From PMNU01 sp035479375 (lineage in GTDB: Bacteria > Patescibacteriota > Saccharimonadia > Saccharimonadales > UBA4665), in contig DATIIT010000025.1 in assembly GCA_035479375.1 (NCBI GenBank), forward strand, positions 1 through 34,167: a stretch of 34,167 bases of DNA. The letters are read 5' to 3'. Both the position numbers and the translations under genes were made by a program. The notes beneath the pieces are model-generated. The model did no database searches. It worked only from the letters and a program-made list of their open reading frames with translations, and was not told the origin of the DNA. Shown piece after piece: positions 20,786 to 28,554 of the stretch; positions within the stretch are counted from its first letter, which is position 1, and every line of letters starts with the position of its first letter.

Positions 20786-23326
20786 ATGAGTGAGCGCCTG
20801 GTAATCATCGACGGCAAAAGCGTGCTGTACCGCGGCTACTACGCCATGCCCAGCCTCAGCACCAAAGACGGCACGCCCACCGGCGGCGTGTATGGCTTTG
20901 CCGTGATGGCCCTGGAGGTCATTAAGCGTTTCAAGCCGGAGTACGTCTGCGTGGCCTGGGACAAGCGCCACACCAACATCCGGCGGCGGCGCGAGCTGTA
21001 CCCCGCCTACAAAGCCAACCGCAAGCCCGCGCCGGAAGATTTTTACGACCAAGTGGCCATTTTGCACCAATTGTTAGCGTCGTTGGGCTGGCCGCTGTAT
21101 GAATTGGACGATTACGAGGCCGACGACATCATGGCCACGCTGGCGCTGCAAGCCAAAGACAAGGGCATTGAAACATATCTGGTGAGTGGCGATTTTGACC
21201 TGTTGCAGACCGTCAACAGCCACACCCACGTCTGCATCCCGCGGAAAGGGTTTAGCGAAATCGACCTGTTTAACGAGGCCGCCTTCCGCGAAAAATACGG
21301 CGTGGGCCCGCACCAGTGGGCAGACGTGAAGGCGCTAATGGGCGACTCGTCCGACAACATCCCGGGCGTACATCTGGTGGGGCCAAAGAGCGCGCTGGAG
21401 CTTATTGCCCAGTACAAGACCCTGGAAGGCGTGTACGAGCACCTGGCCGACGTCAAGCCGGCGCTGCGCGCCCGCCTGGAAAAAGACCACGACATGGCCT
21501 TTTTGGGCCAAAAACTGGTGACGCTGTTTACCGACGCGCCGCTCAAGCTCGACCTGGCCAGCATGCGCTTGGGCGATGGCGTGCCGCCGGCCTTTGTAGA
21601 CAAAGTGCGCGAGCTGGAGTTCCGCACGCTGTTGCGCCAAATCGAAACCCAGGCCGCCGAAGACGGCGAGGAAGTGCCACAGGGCTACATCAAACAGATT
21701 GAGCCGGCCAAAAAAGTGCCGCTGGATAAAAAGGCGTTTGCGGGCGACAAGCCGCGGCTGCTGGCCCTTTCCCCGGACGCCGGCGAGGTCTGGGTGAGCT
21801 TTACGCCCAAGGAATATAGCGTGGTGGAGCTGGAAGGCTTGCGGGACGCCGGGCTGGCAGGGAGCGAGGCGCCGGTGATCGGCCACGACCTCAAGTCACT
21901 GCTGCGCGCGCTGCTGGCCGCTGGCATTGAGCCGCCGCGGCAGGTGGCGCACGATACGCGCATTGCCGCCTTCATCCTCAACTCGCTGGAGCGGTCGCTG
22001 GCGCTGTCCGACTTGGTGGGGCAGAGCATCGACCCGGAAGACGCCGCACATAGCGTGCCGGCCATCTGGCAACTGTACCACGAGCAGCAGGCCGCCTTCC
22101 AAAAGGCGCCCACGCTGGAGAAAGTCGCCCGCCGCCTGGACTTTCCCATGGTGCCGCTGCTGGCGCACATCGAGCACCGCGGTATTTTGCTGGACGCGCC
22201 GTACCTGCGCCAAATGGGCGACGAGTTTGAAATTAAGATTGTTGGCCTGGAGCAAAAAATTTACAAGGCGGCCGGGCAGAAGTTTAACATCGGCTCGCCC
22301 ACGCAACTGGGCGGCATATTATATGACACGCTGGGCCTGCCCACGCACGGCGTCAAAAAGGGCAAGACCGGCTACAGCACCGGCGCCGCCGAGCTGGACA
22401 AATTGCGCGGCTTGCATCCTATTATTAACCTCATTACCGAGTACCGCGAGTACACCAAGCTAAAGAGCACGTACATCGATGCGCTGCCCAAGCTGGCTGA
22501 CGCCGGGGGCCGTTTGCACACCACCTTTGCGCTGGACGTGGCGGCCACCGGGCGGCTCAGCTCGCACGACCCTAATTTGCAGAATATACCGACGCGTACG
22601 GAGTTGGGGCAGGCCATCCGCGTGGCGTTTGTGCCGGCGCCGGGCAACGTCTTCGTGAGCGCCGATTACTCGCAGTTTGAGCTGCGCCTGGCCGCGGCCA
22701 TGGCCGATGACAAAAAACTGGCCGCCGACTTCAACAAAGACATCGACATCCACACCGCCACGGCCGCCCAGGTGGCTGGCGTCCCGCTGGATAAAGTAGA
22801 CAAAGAAATGCGCCGCCGCGCCAAAGCCGTCAACTTTGGCATCTTGTACGGCATGAGCCCGCACGGGCTCAGTGTGGCCACGGGCATGAATTTGGTAGAG
22901 GCACGCGAGTTCATCGACAAATACTTTGAGCTGCGCAAACCCTTGCGCGAGTACATGGACAAAACCGCCGCCCAGGCCCTGAAGCGCGGCTACGTGGAAA
23001 CCATGTTCGGCCGCCGCCGCCCCACCCCGGATATGAAGAGCAGTAACTGGGTGGTGCGCGAGGCCGCCAAGCGGGCGGCCATCAATATGCCCATCCAGGG
23101 AACCGAGGCCGACCTCATGAAGCTGGCCATGCTGGCCGTGGAGAAGAATTTGGGCGGGCTGGGGCAGCAGATTTTGCAAATCCACGACAGTATTTTGGTG
23201 GAGTGCCCGGCCGCCAACGCTGCCGAGGTAGCGCGCATCCTGCAGGAAACCATGGAAGGCGTCTACAAGCTGCCGGTAAAACTGGTAGCCGACGTGAAGC
23301 AGGGCAAGAACTGGGGCGAGCTGTAG
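20786..23326 (+). CDS. polA: DNA polymerase I
   Basis: This 846-residue replication and repair polymerase has a full 5'-3' exonuclease domain (LVIIDGKSVLYRGYYA, YPAYKANRKP, YEADDIMATLA, SGDFDLLQTV, MGDSSDNIPGV). A 3'-5' exonuclease-like domain follows that lacks the acidic DxE motif at GEVWVSFT and is probably inactive. The polymerase domain has motif A DYSQFELRLAA and motif B RRRAKAVNFGILYGM, with Phe at the ddNTP-discrimination position. Motif C reads QIHDSILVE, with Ser where nearly all family A enzymes have Glu (HDE). The rest is normal. It has its own promoter in the 28-nt gap after the sigma gene. Confidence 0.96.
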   Translation: MSERLVIIDGKSVLYRGYYAMPSLSTKDGTPTGGVYGFAVMALEVIKRFKPEYVCVAWDKRHTNIRRRRELYPAYKANRKPAPEDFYDQVAILHQLLASLGWPLYELDDYEADDIMATLALQAKDKGIETYLVSGDFDLLQTVNSHTHVCIPRKGFSEIDLFNEAAFREKYGVGPHQWADVKALMGDSSDNIPGVHLVGPKSALELIAQYKTLEGVYEHLADVKPALRARLEKDHDMAFLGQKLVTLFTDAPLKLDLASMRLGDGVPPAFVDKVRELEFRTLLRQIETQAAEDGEEVPQGYIKQIEPAKKVPLDKKAFAGDKPRLLALSPDAGEVWVSFTPKEYSVVELEGLRDAGLAGSEAPVIGHDLKSLLRALLAAGIEPPRQVAHDTRIAAFILNSLERSLALSDLVGQSIDPEDAAHSVPAIWQLYHEQQAAFQKAPTLEKVARRLDFPMVPLLAHIEHRGILLDAPYLRQMGDEFEIKIVGLEQKIYKAAGQKFNIGSPTQLGGILYDTLGLPTHGVKKGKTGYSTGAAELDKLRGLHPIINLITEYREYTKLKSTYIDALPKLADAGGRLHTTFALDVAATGRLSSHDPNLQNIPTRTELGQAIRVAFVPAPGNVFVSADYSQFELRLAAAMADDKKLAADFNKDIDIHTATAAQVAGVPLDKVDKEMRRRAKAVNFGILYGMSPHGLSVATGMNLVEAREFIDKYFELRKPLREYMDKTAAQALKRGYVETMFGRRRPTPDMKSSNWVVREAAKRAAINMPIQGTEADLMKLAMLAVEKNLGGLGQQILQIHDSILVECPAANAAEVARILQETMEGVYKLPVKLVADVKQGKNWGEL

Positions 23327-23347
23327 CAGAAGTTGTTATTTTTATGT

Positions 23348-23353
23348 TACAGT
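23348..23353 (+). promoter_or_regulatory. Possible -10 box of the 23362 gene
   Basis: TACAGT ends 8 nt before the ATG at 23362, in an AT-rich stretch just after polA. Confidence 0.4.
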
Positions 23354-23361
23354 AAGCACTC

Positions 23362-24477
23362 ATGAGTGAGGCGGGCGCTGTAGAACATAGCTTCTCCTAT
23401 CCGGAAGTGCCGGAGTTTGTTGTTGTTCGCACCGAAGACATAGACCCTGAGCGCTACTGCCAGCTAGTCCTTGCTGTTGCCGACTTGGGGTTGCGCACTG
23501 AACCGGCTTCCTACACCAGGGCTACCGCCCCAGTAATCGCAGAGGCGGCGCCGGCGTCGCCCCCACGCTTCGCTACGGAGCCTGACCTCATCGATTTTGC
23601 CACCCACCACTATTATCCCGATGGCTTAGGGCTGAAGACATGGCGTGCGCTTACGAGGGCGGATAAAGTGGGCTTTCTCACCCTTGACGAAGTGGCCCAA
23701 TACCCCGCAGTGGAGTTTGACGCCAGGGCTACTGGAGCCTCGAGTCGGGCGGCGGCACTCATCCGTTTCCTGGGTAACGTCGCGCCGGGTAGCTCTGGGC
23801 CGCCGAGGGCAGGGCTTGACCTTGAGAGTATCGGCGTGCTCTTAACCAGCATATTCGCCGACGACCGCAAGCGGCAACAAGCACTTATCCCAAATTTTGG
23901 CCCGCGCATGCAGAGCTTTTTAGCCGACCTTATAAACCGCCGCCTGCACCCAGACATACCGCTGCCAGTCGCTTTCGAGCCAGACGGCAGCGTATATGAC
24001 GCTGTGCGGGCGCCGCTGCCAGACGCACAGACATTCGAGCACGACGCCGCCTCTCCCCATGTGGACCACGCTACGGTACAGGGCGAGCAGGTGGATGTGG
24101 TAACTTTTGGGACGCTCGGGAGGTACGGCATGACGATTGGCCTGTCTCTCTACAACATAATCGATTTTAGGAAGCTGTTAGCTGAGATGGCCTATACTAT
24201 CGCGCCAGAGTTCAAGGACACCCAGCCTGGCATGGTTGCGGAACGGGTTCACCAGGACGTCTACCTTCTCCCGCACGACCCGGAAGTATCACTGGGGGAT
24301 GTCCTGCCCATGTGGGGCTTCTCCCCAAGCTGCTTTTTGGACATAATGCACCGGCTGGAGACGGATGAGGCGCTCCGTGCGGCGGTACCGTCTTATCAGC
24401 CAGGGCTGCGCCCGTTCATCACCAGGTACCTGAACGCCATTGCCAAGCCGCCTGCTGGCGGCCCCGTGGTAAAATAA
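23362..24477 (+). CDS. Unrecognised soluble protein
   Basis: No family is recognised for this 371-residue protein. The N-terminus is beta-like (EFVVVRTEDIDPERY), followed by a Pro/Ala linker. A helical middle section includes DKVGFLTLDEVAQYPAVEFD and SIGVLLTSIFADDRKRQQA. The C-terminal part is mixed (VDVVTFGTLGRYGMTIGL, YNIIDFRKLLAEMAYTIAP). There is no signal peptide or membrane helix. Codon use includes ATA and AGG more than in adjacent polA, as in the other unplaced genes here. The middle helical section is faintly like the end of the N-terminal region of the two large sigma factors, but I would not rely on that. Confidence 0.65.
   Translation: MSEAGAVEHSFSYPEVPEFVVVRTEDIDPERYCQLVLAVADLGLRTEPASYTRATAPVIAEAAPASPPRFATEPDLIDFATHHYYPDGLGLKTWRALTRADKVGFLTLDEVAQYPAVEFDARATGASSRAAALIRFLGNVAPGSSGPPRAGLDLESIGVLLTSIFADDRKRQQALIPNFGPRMQSFLADLINRRLHPDIPLPVAFEPDGSVYDAVRAPLPDAQTFEHDAASPHVDHATVQGEQVDVVTFGTLGRYGMTIGLSLYNIIDFRKLLAEMAYTIAPEFKDTQPGMVAERVHQDVYLLPHDPEVSLGDVLPMWGFSPSCFLDIMHRLETDEALRAAVPSYQPGLRPFITRYLNAIAKPPAGGPVVK
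24470..24475 (+). promoter_or_regulatory. Possible -10 box of the 24482 gene
   Basis: TAAAAT ends 6 nt before the ATG at 24482, overlapping the last codons of the preceding gene. Confidence 0.35.
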
Positions 24478-24481
24478 AATT

Positions 24482-25045
24482 ATGCCCAACAATTCTGTGA
24501 AGCTGCTGGGGCCGGTGGCGATAGGGGTGATCGTGGTGTTGGCTGTTGCGCTGGTGGCTCTGTGGCCGCGCGGCAAGGCGTCCAGCCTGAGCGGCCACGC
24601 CGGCGCCCAAAGGGCGTCGTACTGGTTGTTTGCGGCCGTGCTTTTACTGGACGGCCTGCTGTTTTTTACTTTTATATGGCGATGGTTTGTCCCGGCCTTG
24701 CAATTGCCGGCAGCCTATGGTTATCTTGCAGCGCTCGGCTATCTTTTACAGATTGCCACGGCCGTCATTCCGGACACCGGCGGCCACAGCCGGGCCTCGC
24801 GTATGCATGCGTGGGTGGCATTTAGTATGGCGGCGGTCATGCAGCTGATGGTCGGCGGGCTAGTGCTGGCGCCGCACGTGGCGGCCGTGCCTCGCGTGTT
24901 TGCCGCTGCCGTATTTGGGGCAATGGGCGTCTTCTGGTGGCTGTTTGCCTGTGTCAAAAGCGTGCGCCGGCATTTTTTGGTGTACCAATTGTGCTACATT
25001 GGCGGCTTTTTCGTGGTGGTTCTTGCTGCGGCGTATATCCGGTAG
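24482..25045 (+). CDS. Polytopic membrane protein, unknown
   Basis: This 187-residue integral membrane protein has five or six predicted helices: about residues 7-27 (LLGPVAIGVIVVLAVALVAL), 46-68, 76-93, 107-127, 134-152 and 164-184. A short basic loop (SRASRMH) lies between the third and fourth. I see no motif naming a transporter or enzyme family. It starts 4 nt after the preceding stop, so it may be co-transcribed as well as having its own -10. Confidence 0.7.
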   Translation: MPNNSVKLLGPVAIGVIVVLAVALVALWPRGKASSLSGHAGAQRASYWLFAAVLLLDGLLFFTFIWRWFVPALQLPAAYGYLAALGYLLQIATAVIPDTGGHSRASRMHAWVAFSMAAVMQLMVGGLVLAPHVAAVPRVFAAAVFGAMGVFWWLFACVKSVRRHFLVYQLCYIGGFFVVVLAAAYIR

Positions 25046-25047
25046 AG

Positions 25048-25053
25048 TACAAT
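25048..25053 (+). promoter_or_regulatory. -10 box of the SWIM-NUDIX gene (leaderless)
   Basis: TACAAT ends 6 nt before the ATG at 25060, which supports that start. Confidence 0.55.
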
Positions 25054-25059
25054 GGGCGT

Positions 25060-25752
25060 ATGGCAACCGTACTCGATGCTATAACAGAGGATAAACTCCG
25101 CGCGCTGGCCACGCCTGGCACATTGGAAGCCGGGCGGGGCATTGCCGCCACTGGCACCATCGCCTTTGGTGCGTTCCGGCCTGAGCATATCGAGGCGCAG
25201 GTATCGGGTTTGGGCATGACAACCCGCCGCGTAACGCTTGGCCAGCAGGACGGCCAGCTCACTTGGAAGTGCACCTGCAAGGCCAACCAAGCAAAGTTCT
25301 GTAAGCATCTGGTGGCAGCGTCGCTGGCCGCCCAAAAAGAGGGGCGCGGCGACATTTACAAAGCGGCTGGAATTATCATCCAGGGCCGTAAGCTGCTACA
25401 CGAAAAATCGGTGGGCAAGCCGGCGTTTATTGCGCCCGGCGGCCGCATTGAGCCAGGCGAGACGCCCCAGCAGGCCTTGGTGCGCGAGCTCAAAGAAGAG
25501 TTCACCATAACCGTGCGCGAACAAGACCTGGAACCATTCGACACCTTTACGGCCGACGCCGCCAACCACCCCGGCCAAAAAGTGCACATGGTGGTGTTCA
25601 TGGTCAAAAAATGGCAGGGCGAAATCACCCCGGCCGCCGAGGTTGAGGAGATGCGCTGGCTCACCAGTGATATCCCGGCGGACATTACCGTGGGCAGCAT
25701 CTCTGCGCACGACATCCTGCCGCGGCTGAAGGCGCAGGATCTGGTCGACTAA
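25060..25752 (+). CDS. NUDIX hydrolase with N-terminal SWIM zinc finger
   Basis: This 230-residue protein fuses two domains. Residues ~1-92 carry a SWIM-type zinc finger, WKCTCKANQAKFCKHLVA (CxCx7CxH), a fold used for DNA or protein binding. Residues ~98-225 form a NUDIX domain with the box GGRIEPGETPQQALVREL then KEEFTI. The catalytic REL.EE glutamates are present, but the closing Gly of the box is Thr. NUDIX enzymes cleave nucleoside diphosphates linked to other groups, such as 8-oxo-dGTP, NADH and ADP-ribose. The substrate here is unknown. An upstream in-frame start at 24937 would lie inside the membrane protein gene and is not favoured. Confidence 0.88.
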   Translation: MATVLDAITEDKLRALATPGTLEAGRGIAATGTIAFGAFRPEHIEAQVSGLGMTTRRVTLGQQDGQLTWKCTCKANQAKFCKHLVAASLAAQKEGRGDIYKAAGIIIQGRKLLHEKSVGKPAFIAPGGRIEPGETPQQALVRELKEEFTITVREQDLEPFDTFTADAANHPGQKVHMVVFMVKKWQGEITPAAEVEEMRWLTSDIPADITVGSISAHDILPRLKAQDLVD

Positions 25753-25809
25753 GTACCGGCGTCCGCAAAATACGTCTATATACTGGATTTGTTTGTTTAG
25801 CCAGTAGTG

Positions 25810-25815
25810 TATACT
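25810..25815 (+). promoter_or_regulatory. -10 box of the 25824 gene
   Basis: TATACT ends 8 nt before the ATG at 25824, with a TTTGTT about 16 bp upstream as a weak -35. Confidence 0.5.
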
Positions 25816-25823
25816 GTAGTGCT

Positions 25824-26759
25824 ATGGCCGACCCTAAAGAAATCCCATCGCCCGCCGCTACCCCATCAACATGGGAGGTGGGTTCAGCGCACCCGCCTAC
25901 GCTTGACTTTTTCAGTGAAGCCCATCTCCGGCAACTGTTTGCCGCCCAGGGCTATACGCCGCAGCTCGGCTCACGTACGGCCCATGTATTGCTTCAGGGA
26001 GCTGAGCGTGATGTGTATGTAATGTCACCGCCGGATGCGCTCGAGCCCGACCTGCTGCTGCCGGCCGAAGGCCTGTCCAACCCGCTCGTGGGCGTGCACT
26101 ATGATGACCCGGCTAGCGGGATGGTCATGTCATGGCTCTATCGCACCAGTATTTTGGAGGCGCTCGACGGATGGCTGGCTAGCGGCAACTACCCGCCGCC
26201 ATCAAAACCAGTACTTCCCGGCCTTGGCCGGAAGATGTTGGGCCGGCTGGCGCATGTTATAAATGTTGTGCACCCCGGCCGCCCTCCTTATCCGTTACTG
26301 ACAGCAGAGGCCGAGCAGCAGCCGGAAGTCCCCAAAGTGCCCCTCGTTGAAACCGTGGAGGTAGAGGGCGTAGGCCGCTGGCTCATAACGCCGCGTACGA
26401 TCCGCAGCCATGCCGAGAGCACCGGGGCGTTGGCTGTACACGCCAAGCTGGCGGCGGCTGTCCTGGGGAGGTTCGCGGCCAATTTAGTGACCAAGGCTGG
26501 CGGTACGTTTCCACCACGGCCGCAGCCGCAGCCAGGTACGTTTATAGGGGCAGGGGTAGTATATCTTGGTGAAAGCGAGCCCGGGCGCAGGGGCGATACC
26601 CAACCGCAGTGCGGTGTTGAGCCCGGCGCATTCTTAGAGCAATACGACGCCTTCAGTGCAGGCACACCGCTCGCGGCGCATAAATATGGTGAACGCACCC
26701 GCGCGTTAGTTGGCGGCTACGCCGCCGCACTACAGGCGCTTGTTATGCCGCCCGCATAA
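25824..26759 (+). CDS. Unrecognised soluble protein
   Basis: I recognise no family for this 311-residue protein. It has a Pro-rich N-terminus, a region SEAHLRQLFAAQGYTPQLGS, and an alpha/beta stretch with RDVYVMSPPDALEPDLLLP and GVHYDDPASGMVMSWLYR. A helix with LGRKMLGRLAHVINVVHPG follows, then a C-terminal part with AKLAAAVLGRFAANLVTKAG and GAGVVYLGE. No membrane segment or signal peptide is visible. It stands between two NUDIX genes but has its own promoter, so a functional link is not implied. Confidence 0.62.
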   Translation: MADPKEIPSPAATPSTWEVGSAHPPTLDFFSEAHLRQLFAAQGYTPQLGSRTAHVLLQGAERDVYVMSPPDALEPDLLLPAEGLSNPLVGVHYDDPASGMVMSWLYRTSILEALDGWLASGNYPPPSKPVLPGLGRKMLGRLAHVINVVHPGRPPYPLLTAEAEQQPEVPKVPLVETVEVEGVGRWLITPRTIRSHAESTGALAVHAKLAAAVLGRFAANLVTKAGGTFPPRPQPQPGTFIGAGVVYLGESEPGRRGDTQPQCGVEPGAFLEQYDAFSAGTPLAAHKYGERTRALVGGYAAALQALVMPPA

Positions 26760-26837
26760 AATCCGCCGGCCTAATCTGCCCAATTTGTAACAAAACCCAC
26801 AGCCCGCCTCCACCCACACCTGGTACGATATACCCAC

Positions 26838-27410
26838 ATGGCCCCATCCGCGCAGCAGTACGAGGTCTTAGACGACGCCGGCCACAAAACCGGCCAACTA
26901 TTAGGTTCCGCCGAAGTCCACAAGCAAGAGCTGTGGCACGAAGTGGCCAACGTGTGGGTCATCAACAGCCGCGGCGAGGTATTATTGCAGCTGCGCTCCC
27001 CAGAGGTAGAACTGTGCCCCAACGTCTGGGACGTAGCCGTAGGCACGCATGTGCGCCCGGCCGAAGACCCGGCGGCGGCTGCCATCCGCGGCTTGCACGA
27101 CGAAATCGGCCTCACTGTGCTGCCAGAAAAATTGCAGCACCTCTTCAACATTCAGGCGGCCAACCCCATGCACGACGGCCGCAAACACAAAGTCCTCGGC
27201 CACGTGTTTTTGCTGAAGCAGGATGTGGACGCGGCCACCCTTAAGGTTGACCCGAGTAAAATCGCTGAGCTTGCCTGGAAGCCCGTCTCCTCTGTTATGG
27301 CCGAGATCGGCGCCACCGATACGGCTGCCCAGTACTTCCCGCGCGAGGGCACTTACTACCCGCAGTTGTTCGACGTCTTGCTAGCCAACGCGCCGCCGGA
27401 ATTGGCGTAG
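26838..27410 (+). CDS. NUDIX-fold protein (YfcD/IDI-like) with a degenerate NUDIX box
   Basis: This 190-residue protein has the layout of the isopentenyl-diphosphate isomerase/YfcD branch of NUDIX proteins: EVLDDAGHKTGQ, a HEVANVWVINSRGEVLLQLRS strand pair, CPNVWDVAVGTH, and the box region. The box reads THVRPAEDPAAAAIRGLHDEIG. The conserved Gly is Thr, the RE glutamate is Gly, and one of the EE pair is Asp, so metal binding may be weakened or lost. The likely -10, TACGAT (26824-26829), ends 8 nt before the ATG. It may bind rather than hydrolyse its ligand, but this is not certain. Confidence 0.82.
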   Translation: MAPSAQQYEVLDDAGHKTGQLLGSAEVHKQELWHEVANVWVINSRGEVLLQLRSPEVELCPNVWDVAVGTHVRPAEDPAAAAIRGLHDEIGLTVLPEKLQHLFNIQAANPMHDGRKHKVLGHVFLLKQDVDAATLKVDPSKIAELAWKPVSSVMAEIGATDTAAQYFPREGTYYPQLFDVLLANAPPELA

Positions 27411-27473
27411 GCGTCCGCCGCCCCCGGCGCCTGCCCATCCCGGCCACCGGACGCCACCAGCCGTGCGAGCTGC

Positions 27474-27495
27474 TATACTGGCAACATACAGGAGG
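27474..27495 (+). promoter_or_regulatory. Promoter -10 and strong RBS of the 27500 NUDIX gene
   Basis: TATACT (27474-27479) and a full AGGAGG (27490-27495), 4 nt from the ATG, make this one of the few leadered genes, with a leader of about 15 nt. Confidence 0.6.
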
Positions 27496-27499
27496 CACC

Positions 27500-27940
27500 A
27501 TGGCAGACATCACACTACGCGTGGCGGCGAAAGCCGTTATCGTCAACAGCGAGGGCAGGGTACTGGTTTTGCGTGAGGCGTCCGCCGCCTCCTACGCGGA
27601 GAGCACCAACGCCGGCAAATACCACGTGCCCGGCGGCCGGATCGAGGCCGGCGAGGCCTTCAAAGACGGCCTGGTGCGCGAAATCCGCGAGGAAACCGGG
27701 CTGGAAGGTGTGGAAATTGGCGACGCCATCCACGTGGACGAGTGGCGGCCGGAAATTAACGGCGCGGTGCAGCAGATCGTCGGCGTCTTCATGCTGTGCA
27801 AATATAAGGGCGGGGACGTGCGCCTCAGCGAGGAGCACGACGAGGCGCTGTGGATGAACCCAGACGAGCGCGACAAATACGCGCTGTTGCCGGCCGAGCT
27901 CGGCGCCGTCGAGGCCTTTATCCGGCTGAGGGACCGCTAA
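27500..27940 (+). CDS. NUDIX hydrolase (MutT-like)
   Basis: This 146-residue single-domain NUDIX enzyme has an intact box, GRIEAGEAFKDGLVREIR then EETG. The Arg-Glu and Glu-Glu metal ligands are present. Upstream is the usual strand pair KAVIVNSEGRVLVLREA, and downstream WRPEINGAVQQIVGVFMLC. Size and features fit a MutT-type pyrophosphohydrolase, but the substrate cannot be read from sequence. The next NUDIX gene starts 5 nt after its stop. Confidence 0.9.
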   Translation: MADITLRVAAKAVIVNSEGRVLVLREASAASYAESTNAGKYHVPGGRIEAGEAFKDGLVREIREETGLEGVEIGDAIHVDEWRPEINGAVQQIVGVFMLCKYKGGDVRLSEEHDEALWMNPDERDKYALLPAELGAVEAFIRLRDR

Positions 27941-27945
27941 CCGCC

Positions 27946-28371
27946 ATGGGCGACGAGGCACGGCCCAAGGTGGGCGTAGGCATCATGATCATTAAGGACG
28001 GCCAGGTGCTTTTGAGCAAGCGTAAAGGGTCGCACGGCGCCGGGGAAATCGGCATCATCGGCGGGCACGTGGAGCACGGCGAGACGCTCGAAGAAGCCGC
28101 CCACCGCGAAATCGCCGAAGAATGCGGCATCACCGTGAAAAACCTGCGCTTTTTGTGCGTCACCGACTTCCTGACGTACCTGCCCAAACACTACGTAGAC
28201 ATCGGCTTCGTGGCCGAGTGGGAGTCGGGCGAGCCGCACATCCTGGAGCCGCACAAGTTCGAGTTCATCAAATGGCACCCCCTGGACGACCTGCCCAAAA
28301 AGATGTTCGGCCCCTGCCATTTTTACGTCGAAGCCTACAAAACCGGCAAAACATATTTCACTTTACGCTAG
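27946..28371 (+). CDS. NUDIX hydrolase (MutT / nucleotide-triphosphate type)
   Basis: This 141-residue NUDIX protein has an intact box, GGHVEHGETLEEAAHREI then AEECG. It also has KVGVGIMIIKDGQVLLSKRK and a late FIKWHPLDDLPKKMFGPCHF typical of the MTH1/NUDT15-like NTP-cleaving group. The ATG at 27946 is preferred because it lies 5 nt after the preceding NUDIX stop. A longer in-frame start at 27850 would add a basic low-complexity stretch overlapping that gene. The second hairpin element follows its stop by about 12 nt. Confidence 0.9.
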   Translation: MGDEARPKVGVGIMIIKDGQVLLSKRKGSHGAGEIGIIGGHVEHGETLEEAAHREIAEECGITVKNLRFLCVTDFLTYLPKHYVDIGFVAEWESGEPHILEPHKFEFIKWHPLDDLPKKMFGPCHFYVEAYKTGKTYFTLR

Positions 28372-28382
28372 GAGAGGCGCGG

Positions 28383-28485
28383 GAGACGGGGCACATGTCT
28401 AAAAAGTTGGGTCAAGCGTAGTGCAACCGGAGCGCATATGCGCGCCGCGTGTAACGCACAACTTTTTGGACATGTGCCCCGTCTC
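28383..28485 (+). ncRNA. Conserved hairpin element, copy 2
   Basis: Arms 28383-28409 and 28459-28485 pair over 27 bp with a single U-G wobble (28400 with 28468). The 67-nt core 28401-28467 matches 2254-2320 at 65 positions, while the outer 18 bp of stem share no alignment with copy 1. It lies about 12 nt downstream of a NUDIX stop codon. A separate small hairpin CAAGGG-ACAC-CCCTTG (roughly 28484-28500) follows directly. Orientation relative to the upstream gene is the same in both copies. Confidence 0.75.
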
Positions 28486-28497
28486 AAGGGACACCCC

Positions 28498-28551
28498 TTG
28501 AATTTTCGGTGCTAATATGGTATTGTTTATTTGACCACAAAGAGGTCGGAG
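28498..28551 (+). promoter_or_regulatory. Promoter and RBS of the 28555 gene
   Basis: TTGAAT (28498-28503) and TATTGT (28521-28526) are separated by 17 bp. AGAGG (28541-28545) and GGAG (28548-28551) precede the ATG at 28555. Confidence 0.5.
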
Positions 28552-28554
28552 CAT

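Noticed and set aside
24937..25060. Upstream extension of the SWIM-NUDIX protein
   Set aside because: It would overlap the membrane protein gene in another frame, adds no conserved sequence, and the leaderless -10 fits the ATG at 25060.
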